This document shows, piece after piece, positions 46,325 to 53,587 of a stretch of 64,000 nt of DNA. This DNA is from Pedobacter steynii (GTDB lineage Bacteria; Bacteroidota; Bacteroidia; Sphingobacteriales; Sphingobacteriaceae). The notes under the pieces are model-generated. The model ran no database searches. It worked only from the letters and a program-made list of their open reading frames with translations, and was not told where the DNA came from. The stretch lies in NCBI RefSeq assembly GCF_900103665.1, contig NZ_FNGY01000001.1, forward strand, positions 1 to 64,000, in the 5' to 3' direction. Each line of letters opens with the position of its first letter. The first letter of the stretch is position 1. A program made the translations under genes and the position numbers.

Positions 46325-46972
46325 ATGAGTAATTATAAGGAAACCGAAAAGTTGAGAGATAGTCGCAGGACTAAACGTAAACTTTATGATGCAGTTGGAG
46401 ATATTTTGAAAACCGAGGGCTACAGTGGGTTAGGCCCTAATAACATCGCCAGGTACGCCGATGTTCACAAAAAATTGATTTATAGATATTTTGTTGGCCC
46501 CCAGGAATTGATTGAGTCTTATATCCTGGAGAAAGATTACTGGACAAAATCCTATAAAAGGCTTCCTGAAATTTTGGAGGCCAACCGCCATGATTTTGGA
46601 AGAAACCTTGCCGGAAATATGCTGGCCGAGAACCTGGAATATTTTTCTGACAGTCCTGAATTACAGAACATCATTCTATGGGAGATCAATGGGAAAAGCC
46701 AGATGATGAGTAAGATCGCCAGGTTCCGGGAAAGTATTAAATCTGAATTGTTTGAGTTGACAGATCCTTATTTTGAGGGTTCATCTGTGAATTTCAGGGC
46801 GATAGAGGCGGTGTTGATTTCCGGAATCAATTACCTGGTACTGCATTCAAAGAATAGTGATAGTAATTTCTGCGATCTGGATGTCAGGAAGGAATCCGAC
46901 AGGAGGGAAGTTGTTAAAGCATTAAAGCAACTTGTCGGATGGGCATTTGACGCCGCTGATAAAAATGGGTAA
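46325..46972 (+). CDS. TetR/AcrR-like transcriptional regulator
   Basis: A 215-residue protein. Residues about 12-60 form a TetR-type helix-turn-helix (KLYDAVGDILKTEGYSGLGPNNIARYADVHKKLIYRYF), with HKKLIYRYF as the recognition helix. The rest is helical, as expected for a dimerising ligand domain, and matches no specific subgroup I can name. It converges on the Crp/Fnr gene with a 5-bp gap. Confidence 0.85.
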   Translation: MSNYKETEKLRDSRRTKRKLYDAVGDILKTEGYSGLGPNNIARYADVHKKLIYRYFVGPQELIESYILEKDYWTKSYKRLPEILEANRHDFGRNLAGNMLAENLEYFSDSPELQNIILWEINGKSQMMSKIARFRESIKSELFELTDPYFEGSSVNFRAIEAVLISGINYLVLHSKNSDSNFCDLDVRKESDRREVVKALKQLVGWAFDAADKNG

Positions 46973-46977
46973 CCTTG

Positions 46978-47553
46978 TTATTTTCTGGAGGTTTTAATCT
47001 TGATGCGCTCCAGGTGCCGTCGGGTTACATTCATATAGGAAGCGAGTGTGTCGTCCTTTACATTCTGGTGGACAACAGGCATGAGCTTGACCATACTCTG
47101 GTATCGTTTTTCCGCATTTGGAATTCGAAGCATCCGCTCTCTGGCATCAGACTGGAGTTGTTTCTCTTCCAGTAATTTGAAGAAGATCTTGGCAATGTCA
47201 TTCGATTCCAGCGACATTTTTAAGCAGGAATGATGGCTAATGGATAACAACGAACAATCGTCCAGGGACTGGATGTATTCGTTACAGGATTCCTGCGAAA
47301 AGAAATTGTGGGGAATGATAAACTGATCCGGCCCTGCAAACCAGGTGGTAATGGTTTCTTTTTCTCCCATATAATATCCCCTTAACAAGCCTTTCTGAAT
47401 AAAGAAGATGCGGTCAGGAACCTGCTCTGCACTAATCAGAATTTGATTCACCGATAAACTTAAAGGATTAAAGTCTCTGTTTAGCGTCTGAAAGATTTCG
47501 TCAGTGACGGGACATAACGATCCTATTTTTCTTCTCAGCGCAGTATGTATCAT
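46978..47553 (-). CDS. Crp/Fnr-family transcriptional regulator
   Basis: A cyclic-nucleotide-binding-like beta roll (LSVNQILISAEQVPDRIFFIQKGLLRGYY) is followed by a C-terminal helical region with a compact helix-turn-helix (DDTLASYMNVTRRHLERIK). I start at Met 47553 (191 residues), the usual length for this group in Bacteroidota. An in-frame ATG at 47661 would add 36 residues with no counterpart in the family. No CRP cAMP-contact motif or FNR cysteine cluster is apparent, so the signal is unknown. It lies just downstream of two units carrying ACA-AT-TGT-cored palindromes, a core similar to known Crp/Fnr family sites, so it is a candidate binder. Confidence 0.85.
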   Translation of the reverse strand: MIHTALRRKIGSLCPVTDEIFQTLNRDFNPLSLSVNQILISAEQVPDRIFFIQKGLLRGYYMGEKETITTWFAGPDQFIIPHNFFSQESCNEYIQSLDDCSLLSISHHSCLKMSLESNDIAKIFFKLLEEKQLQSDARERMLRIPNAEKRYQSMVKLMPVVHQNVKDDTLASYMNVTRRHLERIKIKTSRK

Positions 47554-47742
47554 AGGGGTTTTTGTTTTATGCAATAACTGTTCTGCGATTTGTAAATCAA
47601 TATGTGGAAATGTTGTCTTTGTATACAACATGTCGCCGAAGTAGGGTATCTGTTCTTTCATAATAATTTCAATTCTTTAAGTCTACATACTCAAACTTAA
47701 ATATCGATTTTGTGGAAAGTGGTGACATAAAGAATTATTTTT

Positions 47743-47955
47743 TTAATCTCTTAAGATTACCTTCTCATTGCTTCGTCGACTGCTCAGTGCTAATACCATG
47801 TAGCAGATCACATCGTAGTCTATGTAAGGATAAAGATCTCCCGATGTGAAAATGGAACAAATGGTCCTGCTTCCTGAACAACCAGGATCAGTATGTCCGA
47901 CTTTATAATGAGTTGGATTTAAGGAATCTGTTCCTATAAATGTATACCATTGCAT
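47743..47955 (-). CDS. Small cysteine-containing protein A, unknown function
   Basis: A 70-residue protein I cannot assign to a named family. It is related to the 97-residue protein at 48273-48566. Shared features are an N-terminal WY, GxD, the motif P-x-C-x-G-x-x-x-I-C-(S/A)-I, P-x-I, and M-(V/I)-x-A-L near the C-terminus. This cross-match makes it very likely a real gene despite its size. There is no signal peptide or membrane helix. It is preceded by a 192-bp leader containing a 10-bp hairpin, then a -7-like element and a triple GACAATTGTC array. Confidence 0.65.
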   Translation of the reverse strand: MQWYTFIGTDSLNPTHYKVGHTDPGCSGSRTICSIFTSGDLYPYIDYDVICYMVLALSSRRSNEKVILRD

Positions 47956-47992
47956 AATGTCTGTTTTTTTAATCGCCGATACACTATAGTTA

Positions 47993-48015
47993 ACACAGGA
48001 GGACCCCTCCTGTGT
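47993..48015 (-). promoter_or_regulatory. Leader hairpin upstream of small protein A
   Basis: ACACAGGAGG and CCTCCTGTGT form a perfect 10-bp stem with a 3-nt loop, 37 bp upstream of the start codon. On the minus-strand RNA the stem contains an AGGAGG sequence. It could be an attenuator, an RNA-stability element or a protein site; no T run follows. Confidence 0.5.
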
Positions 48016-48147
48016 CAGTTCCCAAAGTTTTAATGTTTGTAATAGTGAGTATGGTTCTTAAATTAAAATTATACTTACTCTTTTCAGGGTTTTCAGTATG
48101 TCCCTTTGCCTGCTTTTATGGGTATCTGGCATCTCCCTTAATAAATA

Positions 48148-48155
48148 CCAAGTTA
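48148..48155 (-). promoter_or_regulatory. -7-like element TAACTTGG for small protein A
   Basis: It matches TAnnTTTG at all but the seventh position. It lies 24 bp downstream of the GACAATTGTC array, with no -33 TTG between. The MauE-unit promoter has the near-identical TAACTTAG at 25 bp. The conserved geometry supports activator-dependent promoters. Confidence 0.45.
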
Positions 48156-48179
48156 ATTAGGAAATGCAGCCTATTGCCG

Positions 48180-48233
48180 GACAATTGTCACTTTTTTTTT
48201 GGACAATTGTCACAATTTTTCCCGACAATTGTC
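48180..48233 (-). promoter_or_regulatory. Triple GACAATTGTC operator array 1
   Basis: Perfect 10-bp palindromes start at 48180, 48202 and 48224, exactly 22 bp apart (about two helical turns). Read on the minus strand the consensus is (gt)GACAATTGTC(c). It faces the promoter of small protein A. Exact repetition and phasing make chance occurrence very unlikely. Confidence 0.8.
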
Positions 48234-48272
48234 CAAATCGTTATAAAACTAATGGGAAAAGTATATCGGAGA

Positions 48273-48566
48273 TTAAACGGTAATGGTTTTGTTAAACAGG
48301 TAGTTATGACATACGATGTTGACCGATTCCTGTTCACGGCCTGAATAATGTAACCGAACATTGGGCGTTTCCCTGTTGTTCCATAGTGCGGAAATCATTT
48401 CAAATTTTAGCTGCTCAGAAATCAGGGGATGGTTATGGCCATCGTCGAAGGCCCGGATGGCACAAATGGCTTCTGTTCCACAGCAGGTAGGCTGGGCATA
48501 AACTTTTTCATAGTTGTATTTCGTAGTAGGGTCATTGCCCAGGCTTAAGATGTACCAGGATAGCAT
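48273..48566 (-). CDS. Small cysteine-containing protein B, unknown function
   Basis: A 97-residue protein starting at ATG 48566, 11 bp after the MauE-like stop, so the two are co-transcribed. The frame is open further upstream, but that part overlaps the MauE gene. It shares the P-x-C-x-G-x-x-x-I-C-A-I pattern and overall layout of small protein A and has a longer C-terminus with an extra Cys. There is no signal peptide. I do not recognise the family. The association with a MauE-type redox membrane protein and the CxxxxxxC motif hint at thiol chemistry, but this is a guess. Confidence 0.7.
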   Translation of the reverse strand: MLSWYILSLGNDPTTKYNYEKVYAQPTCCGTEAICAIRAFDDGHNHPLISEQLKFEMISALWNNRETPNVRLHYSGREQESVNIVCHNYLFNKTITV

Positions 48567-48577
48567 AGTCGTTTGAT

Positions 48578-49000
48578 TTAGTTTGTCCCAAATTCCATTA
48601 AGAGTATACCTGCGACTGCAATACAGGTCAGGATGAAATTTACTTTGAAGTGGGTGTTCCACTTCATTCCTCTGAAGATGCCCCCGCAGGGACAAGGATA
48701 CCGATCGTAGAAGCCATATACTGCTCCGCCAATGTAAATCGTAAAGGTTAGCATCAGCAGGGCCGAAAGATACATGCCCAATAACCGGGTATCGGGTAAC
48801 CACAAAAATACGATCAGCGCTAACTCTGTAACAGGCAGTGTCCAGAATACTATTTTTCCAACCCATTTGGGAAAAGCCTGACTTCTTAACCCCCGTCTGA
48901 ACCTGGGTAGATCCCGGAATTTAGAAATAGCCGAATATGCCCATAAGAGAATCAGAATCGTAGTAATGAGAAGAATAAAAAAAGGGATAATGTTCATCAT
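48578..49000 (-). CDS. MauE/DoxX-like integral membrane protein
   Basis: A 140-residue protein with four hydrophobic helices. Helix 1 is MMNIIPFFILLITTILILLW. A loop motif CPCGGIFRGMKW lies between helices 3 and 4, resembling the cysteine motif of MauE-type proteins, which are linked to disulfide and electron transfer at the membrane. I start at ATG 49000, where the hydrophobic protein begins; the frame is open to 49105, but that would run through the operator array. It is the first gene of a unit with small protein B. Confidence 0.78.
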   Translation of the reverse strand: MMNIIPFFILLITTILILLWAYSAISKFRDLPRFRRGLRSQAFPKWVGKIVFWTLPVTELALIVFLWLPDTRLLGMYLSALLMLTFTIYIGGAVYGFYDRYPCPCGGIFRGMKWNTHFKVNFILTCIAVAGILLMEFGTN

Positions 49001-49023
49001 CGTATTCAATTTTCGTATGAATA

Positions 49024-49031
49024 CTAAGTTA
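49024..49031 (-). promoter_or_regulatory. -7-like element TAACTTAG for the MauE-like unit
   Basis: One mismatch from TAnnTTTG, 23 bp before ATG 49000 and 25 bp after the second GACAATTGTC array, mirroring the element of small protein A. Confidence 0.45.
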
Positions 49032-49056
49032 CGTGCCGAAGGGGGGCGTTGATTTG

Positions 49057-49110
49057 GACAATTGTCACATATTTTGCAGACAATTGTCACATCTTTTACG
49101 GACAATTGTC
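49057..49110 (-). promoter_or_regulatory. Triple GACAATTGTC operator array 2
   Basis: Perfect palindromes start at 49057, 49079 and 49101, again exactly 22 bp apart. The promoter-proximal copy is centred about 30 bp upstream of the -7-like element, roughly where a class II activator sits. Confidence 0.8.
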
Positions 49111-49116
49111 TAGGTA

Positions 49117-49159
49117 AAGCCTTAAATAAAGTGGTCTCATGCCACTCTATTTAGGGCTT
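49117..49159. terminator. Long hairpin after the dehydrogenase gene
   Basis: Two 18-nt arms (49117-49134 and 49142-49159) pair with only two non-matching positions around a 7-nt loop, just 7 bp beyond the dehydrogenase stop on the minus strand. It probably insulates the operator array from read-through, although the T tract is short. Confidence 0.6.
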
Positions 49160-49166
49160 GATGTGC

Positions 49167-50162
49167 TTAATTCAGGTCCAGGACGATCTTCCCAAAATGT
49201 TTTCCTGCTGCAAGGTATTCAAAGGCTTGTCTGGCTTCTGAAAAAGGAAATACCTGATCGATTACCGGACGAAGATCCGCTTTTTCAATCGCCTGGTTCA
49301 TTTCCCTGAAAGTGTCTTTCGATCCTACCAAAACACCTTTAACAGAGAGTTTTTTCTGTAAAAAGTCAAAGATGCTCAGGCTGGTTTCTGCGCCATTTAA
49401 AAAACCGATGATGATGATGCGTCCGCCAAATCTGCAGGCTTGTATGGACTCTTTAAATCCGGTTCCGACCACTTCCAGGGCAAGATCTACCCCTCCGAGT
49501 GCTTTCACTTTTTCCAGCCAGTCGGGCTGTGTTTTATAATTGAAAACATGATCGGCACCCATTGCTTTAGCCCGCTCCAGTTTCTCATCCGAGCTGGAAG
49601 TGATGATCACCCTGGCGCCAGCCAGTTTCGCAAACTGCAAGGCAAATACGGAGACACCGCCAGTTCCCTGAAGGAGTATGGTTTCACCTGATTGAAGTCC
49701 GCCGGCCTGATGAAGGGCTTCCCATGCTGTTAAGGCTGCGATAGGGAGCGTTGCCGCTTCCTGAACGCTTAAATGAACAGGGCTTTTCACGAGGGCTGCT
49801 TCTGGCAGGCAGATATAAGTGGCGAATACACCTGCTGTACCAATTCCCAACCGGTTTTCGAGGCCTTCAGGCGTTAAATTCCCGGATTGCCATCCAGGGG
49901 TAAAATGGGTAGAAACGGTATCTCCCGGAAGAAAACTGCTTACTGCGGAACCGATGCGGAGTACCGTACCGGCGGCATCAGAGCCTGGAATATGAGGGAG
50001 TTGATGGCCGAAATCTCCCTTGATCACCATAAGGTCCAGGTAGTTTAGGGAAATGGCGGAGACTTTAACCAGCACTTCATTTGCTGCTGGTTCCGGCACC
50101 TGGCCTGCTGTTATATTCAGGTGATCGATTCCATATTTTTTATTTACAATCAGTGTTTTCAT
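49167..50162 (-). CDS. Zinc-independent MDR-family oxidoreductase (quinone-oxidoreductase-like)
   Basis: A 331-residue medium-chain dehydrogenase/reductase. An N-terminal GroES-like domain (HIPGSDAAGTVLRIG) is followed by a Rossmann fold with the nucleotide motif QGTGGVSVFALQFAKLAGA (starting at residue 165). The cysteine ligands for structural and catalytic zinc found in alcohol dehydrogenases are missing, so an NADPH-dependent quinone or enone reductase is more likely. It is divergent from an HxlR regulator with overlapping promoter regions, a typical arrangement for reactive-carbonyl or quinone defence. Confidence 0.88.
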   Translation of the reverse strand: MKTLIVNKKYGIDHLNITAGQVPEPAANEVLVKVSAISLNYLDLMVIKGDFGHQLPHIPGSDAAGTVLRIGSAVSSFLPGDTVSTHFTPGWQSGNLTPEGLENRLGIGTAGVFATYICLPEAALVKSPVHLSVQEAATLPIAALTAWEALHQAGGLQSGETILLQGTGGVSVFALQFAKLAGARVIITSSSDEKLERAKAMGADHVFNYKTQPDWLEKVKALGGVDLALEVVGTGFKESIQACRFGGRIIIIGFLNGAETSLSIFDFLQKKLSVKGVLVGSKDTFREMNQAIEKADLRPVIDQVFPFSEARQAFEYLAAGKHFGKIVLDLN

Positions 50163-50184
50163 CCTTTTTGATCTTTAATTTCTT

Positions 50185-50215
50185 CAAAGCTAGGATAGTA
50201 ATATCTTTGTGTCAA
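50185..50215 (-). promoter_or_regulatory. Promoter of the MDR oxidoreductase gene
   Basis: On the minus strand a TTG (50215-50213, within TTGACA) is followed after 20 bp by TAGCTTTG (50192-50185), an exact TAnnTTTG, 22 bp before the start codon. This is the best-formed Bacteroidota promoter in the window. Confidence 0.65.
50202..50209 (+). promoter_or_regulatory. -7 element of the HxlR gene
   Basis: TATCTTTG matches TAnnTTTG exactly, 77 bp before ATG 50287, and lies inside the spacer of the opposing promoter. The two genes would compete for polymerase or share one regulator site. No good -33 is visible. Confidence 0.45.
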
Positions 50216-50286
50216 GTATGCACCTTTTGGTATCCTACAGACTAAAAACATACTAATGCTGATTATCAGGTGTAAAAATAACTAAA

Positions 50287-50631
50287 ATGACAAAAAAGCT
50301 CAATTCAGATCCGGTTTGTGCCGTAGATTATGCCTTTCAAAGGATCGGAGGGAAGTACAAAGGCAGGATCATCTGGTACATCCACACCCATACTGTTCTT
50401 CGCTATGGAGAGCTTAAGAGGAGCATTGTGGGCATTACTCCAAAGATGTTGACTCAAACCCTGCGTGAGCTGGAAGAAGACGGCCTGTTGATCCGAAAGG
50501 TATACAACGAAGTTCCGCCAAAGGTGGAATATACCTTAACCGAATCTGCAAAGGAACTCATTCCTTTTATAGATCATTTGCGGGAATGGGGAGATAAGCG
50601 GATGGGGAATTACAAGATCAACTGCCAGTAG
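50287..50631 (+). CDS. HxlR-family winged-helix regulator
   Basis: A 114-residue protein with the family layout: CAVDYAFQRIGGKYKGRIIW with a near-N-terminal Cys, LRYGELKRSIVGITPKMLTQ, and LEEDGLLIRKVYNEVPPKVE with the wing. HxlR proteins sense electrophiles, aldehydes or oxidants, often through the N-terminal Cys, and commonly control a divergent oxidoreductase as here. Its 3' end overlaps the convergent acetyltransferase gene by 22 bp. Confidence 0.93.
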   Translation: MTKKLNSDPVCAVDYAFQRIGGKYKGRIIWYIHTHTVLRYGELKRSIVGITPKMLTQTLRELEEDGLLIRKVYNEVPPKVEYTLTESAKELIPFIDHLREWGDKRMGNYKINCQ

Positions 50632-51092
50632 CTGACATCGATCCATTTGTTGAACTTGTGTCCAATCTGGCTCAGGTGTGCAACTTTACTGAATCCAAGA
50701 CGCTCATGCATCCTGGTGCTTTTTTCATTTGGCATCAAAATTCCGGCTACGATGGAATGCATTTTCATTTCCTTCAGTTCTTCGATCAGCTTACGGTATA
50801 AAGCCGTTCCTGTTCCTTTATCTAGGGCTTCAGGATGCAGATAGATGGAGCTGCTCACCGTAAAACGATAGGCAGGGTTTTCTTTCCATTCCGTGGCATA
50901 GGCAAAGCCCAGCACTTTTCCTTCTTTTTCATACACCATGCAAGGGAATCTGGAAAGAACCGGATTGAGTTTATCCGAAAATTCGGTCTCTGTCAACGCT
51001 GCTTCGTCAAAAGTTAGTAGCGTATTTTCCGCATAGTGATTATAGATCTCCCTCATCGGGTTAAGATCAGATGGTGTAAACTGCCGGATCAT
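50610..51092 (-). CDS. GNAT-family N-acetyltransferase (phosphinothricin-acetyltransferase-like)
   Basis: A 160-residue acetyl-CoA-dependent N-acetyltransferase. Visible hallmarks are IREF-type start IRQFTPSDLNPMREIYNHY, YATEWKENPAYRFTVSSSIYL, the acetyl-CoA loop DKGTGTALYRKLIEEL (where the usual RGxGxG/A has Lys-Gly-Thr-Gly) and HERLGFSKVAHL. The pattern is that of PAT/YwnH-type enzymes acting on small amines or modified amino acids. The true substrate cannot be told. Confidence 0.88.
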   Translation of the reverse strand: MIRQFTPSDLNPMREIYNHYAENTLLTFDEAALTETEFSDKLNPVLSRFPCMVYEKEGKVLGFAYATEWKENPAYRFTVSSSIYLHPEALDKGTGTALYRKLIEELKEMKMHSIVAGILMPNEKSTRMHERLGFSKVAHLSQIGHKFNKWIDVSYWQLIL

Positions 51093-51138
51093 TTTTAGGA
51101 AATTGTTTTATTTGATGTTGAGCTCAAAGGTACATAAT

Positions 51139-51939
51139 TTATTTTACTGCTGCCTCTTCATTGATCTGATGAATGATAAGATCCAGATCCATAGTGCTTT
51201 GGTGTAAGTATTTGACCAGTTCTTTTTGTTCTTCCTGATCAGTTTCCTCCAAAATCAATTCTGTGAGCGCCATAATTGAGGCAACAGGTTTCCGGATTTC
51301 ATGTGAATTTAGCCAGGAAACAGCCTTTAATTTCTGGTGTTGCTGTACAATAAGATCTTCTTTATGTTTGCTGTCGTCGATGTTGTTTTCTATAGACATG
51401 TAACCTTCCAGTCCACCTTTTGCATTAAACATAGGAGAAAGATTAAACTGCGACCAGTATTCTTTACCGCCTTTTGCATAGTTGACCAGTTCCCCGCTAA
51501 AGAACTCTTTGTTGTTGATCGCTTTACTCAGTGTTTTTACGACTTCCATGTCTGTTTTAGGGCCATATAATAAGGCACCATGTGTTTTTCCCAAGGCCTC
51601 CTGCATGGTATAACCGGTCACCTTCACAAATGCATGGTTTACCCAGGTAATGTTTCCTTTAATATCTGAAACAATAACCAGATTGTTCATCTTATCGATG
51701 ATTTCTGTCATTCGTTTGTTATTGCCCTCTGCCAGTTTTTTTTGCTCCCTTTTTAAAAGGAAGTACAATAAGAAGCCTGTAGCAAAGACATAAAAGATGC
51801 CTTTTAGGGAAGCGGTATATCTTGCTATTTCAGGAGTTAAATAAGACTCCATGGTTTTTAAGAAGCTATCGCTAAGTGTGATCCATAAAACACCTAATAC
51901 GATATAAATGATAGGAATTCTATAGTCTCTTGCCTTCAA
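51139..51939 (-). CDS. Membrane PAS protein with a histidine-kinase dimerisation helix but no ATPase domain
   Basis: A 266-residue protein. Two membrane helices (about residues 8-25 and 45-62) precede a PAS domain (about 75-190, VSDIKGNITWVNHAFVKVTGYT). A helical hairpin follows, with an H-box-like SHEIRKPVASIMAL (H213). It ends there. The ATP-binding catalytic domain of a sensor kinase is absent, and only 46 bp separate it from the next gene, so no detached remnant is present. It may be phosphorylated in trans, act as a dimer partner, or be a truncated kinase. Confidence 0.8.
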   Translation of the reverse strand: MKARDYRIPIIYIVLGVLWITLSDSFLKTMESYLTPEIARYTASLKGIFYVFATGFLLYFLLKREQKKLAEGNNKRMTEIIDKMNNLVIVSDIKGNITWVNHAFVKVTGYTMQEALGKTHGALLYGPKTDMEVVKTLSKAINNKEFFSGELVNYAKGGKEYWSQFNLSPMFNAKGGLEGYMSIENNIDDSKHKEDLIVQQHQKLKAVSWLNSHEIRKPVASIMALTELILEETDQEEQKELVKYLHQSTMDLDLIIHQINEEAAVK

Positions 51940-52082
51940 GTTTTTGCTGTTTCATCGAGTAAATCGGGATATCCCGCTAAGCTGCAAATGTATTAAAAAA
52001 ATGAAATTCAGCTTAATTTCTATAAATCTTATTGACAGCGGGTTACTGACAAGCGGTAAATCTGCTTTTTGTCAACACAGGA

Positions 52083-52119
52083 TGACCAGTGGTCAATAAT
52101 ATTTCCGGAGGGGCCGGAA
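52083..52119 (+). promoter_or_regulatory. Two adjacent dyads upstream of the DUF6268-like gene
   Basis: TGACCA-G-TGGTCA (52083-52095) is a perfect 13-bp palindrome, followed 7 bp later by TTCCGG-N5-CCGGAA (52103-52119). Both lie 50-87 bp before ATG 52170 and are good operator candidates. Confidence 0.45.
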
Positions 52120-52169
52120 CATCCGGTAATTCGCCGAAAAATATATTTAACCACTGATTTATAAAAACT

Positions 52170-53084
52170 ATGAAAATTTCAACGTACTGCCTTATTGTTC
52201 TGGCAGCATTTTTCACCTTAGATAGCAAAGCACAAATGGAACCGGGAATAAGGCTGAAAGGCGAATATATTCCTTTCTCCAATTATAATCCAAACGGTAA
52301 TGGCGATTCCAATACCGGGAAAAGTGATATGAGAAGAATCGAAGGTGGAATCGGAATCCCTTTATCGGTAAAGCTGGATTCTCTGGGCAGACCGAAAATC
52401 TGGGCGGTGTCGCTTGACGGGTCTTATGCTTCCATCAAAAATCGTGATTTTGAAAAGAGCCTTTTTCCGAATGAGCTGTTAAATGCAAGTATTGGCCTGA
52501 TGCACATGAGGCCAATGAGTAAAACCTGGAACATTATGTTCATGGCTTCAGCAGGGGTATATACGAATATGAAAAAAATCAACTACGCTGATGTTTTAGC
52601 GATGGGAGGGGTGATCTTTATTAAACAGTTCAATCCGAGAACAGCTTTGGGATTCGGGCCAATGGTGTCGAATAGTTTTGGTGTACCTATGATCTTACCT
52701 GCGATATATTTTACCTGGAAGACAGAGGGGAAATTCCAGGTCCTCGTGAATTTCCCTCAGCGGGTTGAGGTAGGCATGAAAGTAAATGAGGCCATCAATC
52801 TGAAAGCAGTTGGGGAGATCAGCTCCATGACCGCTGATGTGGACCGCGAAGATAAATTTATGTTGTCTTACCTGCAGGTGGTTACTGGTTTAAGGCCAGA
52901 ATTTAAAATTGGCAAATCCCTGAGTATTGAGCTGACCGGAGGTTACTCTGTGTACCGCTCGATGACCTTTACCAGCAGAAAGTTATCCGACTTTTTTAAA
53001 GATAAAAGCAACGAGAAGAGCTCTTATTTTAAACCGGCACCTTATGGGGCAGTGGGGATAAAATGGAATTTCGGAAAGAAATAG
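52170..53084 (+). CDS. Outer-membrane beta-barrel-like protein (DUF6268-type)
   Basis: A 304-residue protein with signal peptide ending SKAQ. Alternating amphipathic strands ending KWNFGKK suggest an outer-membrane barrel of about 12-14 strands. The pattern resembles DUF6268 proteins of Bacteroidota, whose function is unknown. It stands alone, with two dyads upstream and a strong terminator downstream. Confidence 0.72.
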   Translation: MKISTYCLIVLAAFFTLDSKAQMEPGIRLKGEYIPFSNYNPNGNGDSNTGKSDMRRIEGGIGIPLSVKLDSLGRPKIWAVSLDGSYASIKNRDFEKSLFPNELLNASIGLMHMRPMSKTWNIMFMASAGVYTNMKKINYADVLAMGGVIFIKQFNPRTALGFGPMVSNSFGVPMILPAIYFTWKTEGKFQVLVNFPQRVEVGMKVNEAINLKAVGEISSMTADVDREDKFMLSYLQVVTGLRPEFKIGKSLSIELTGGYSVYRSMTFTSRKLSDFFKDKSNEKSSYFKPAPYGAVGIKWNFGKK

Positions 53085-53097
53085 GGGGAGATTAAAA

Positions 53098-53148
53098 CCG
53101 ATGTCCTCTGTTGAGTTGCTGATCTCAATAGGGGACATCGGCTTTTTT
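53098..53148 (+). terminator. Terminator after the DUF6268-like gene
   Basis: CCGATGTCC (53098-53106) pairs with GGACATCGG (53133-53141), with an inner TTGAG/CTCAA helix, followed by TTTTTT. It reaches the stop of the convergent RadC-like gene. Confidence 0.88.
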
Positions 53149-53449
53149 ATAAAAGCTGGTGCGCGGAAAAACTGTAATAACCTTCCGGGCTGATGATCAG
53201 ATGATCTACAATTTTTAAACCCAGTAACCAGGCCGATCTTTTTAAACTTTCGGTTATTCTAAGGTCGTCCTGACCCGGTTTAAGTGATCCGGAGGGATGA
53301 TTATGAGCAAGGAGGATTCCATTGGCAGCTCCCCTTAAGACAATGGCAAAAACCACTTTCGGATCTGCAAGAACTCCGCTAAATTCCATCATCTTAAATT
53401 CTTCTATCCTTGTACCAATTTTGAAGGAACAATTGGTACACATCATCAA
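53147..53449 (-). CDS. Shortened RadC-like JAB-domain protein
   Basis: A 100-residue protein carrying the second half of a RadC MPN/JAB domain: SGVLADPKVVF, the metal-binding AHNHPSG (H49, H51) with the matching Asp (D62), then LGLKIVDHLIISPEGYYSF. Full RadC-type proteins are about 150-230 residues. The first 22 residues here (MMMCTNCSFKIGTRIEEFK) do not fit the family, and the upstream part with the catalytic glutamate region is missing. It is best read as a 5'-truncated copy, perhaps a remnant of a mobile-element radC. It could still be expressed. Confidence 0.65.
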   Translation of the reverse strand: MMMCTNCSFKIGTRIEEFKMMEFSGVLADPKVVFAIVLRGAANGILLAHNHPSGSLKPGQDDLRITESLKRSAWLLGLKIVDHLIISPEGYYSFSAHQLL

Positions 53450-53587
53450 TTCCCTTTATTTTTGGCCGGTCTGCAGCTTTAACTTTAGGATGATAACTTA
53501 AAAAAAAATAATAATCTTGACTCGTTCTTCAAAGGGCTTTAATACATACTTTAGGAAAGAGAAATTGTTGCGGTAATTTTCAACTAT

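Noticed and set aside
48012..48344. A 110-codon plus-strand frame across operator array 1
   Set aside because: It runs through the triple palindrome, leader hairpin and the end of small protein B on the other strand; the coding evidence favours the minus strand.
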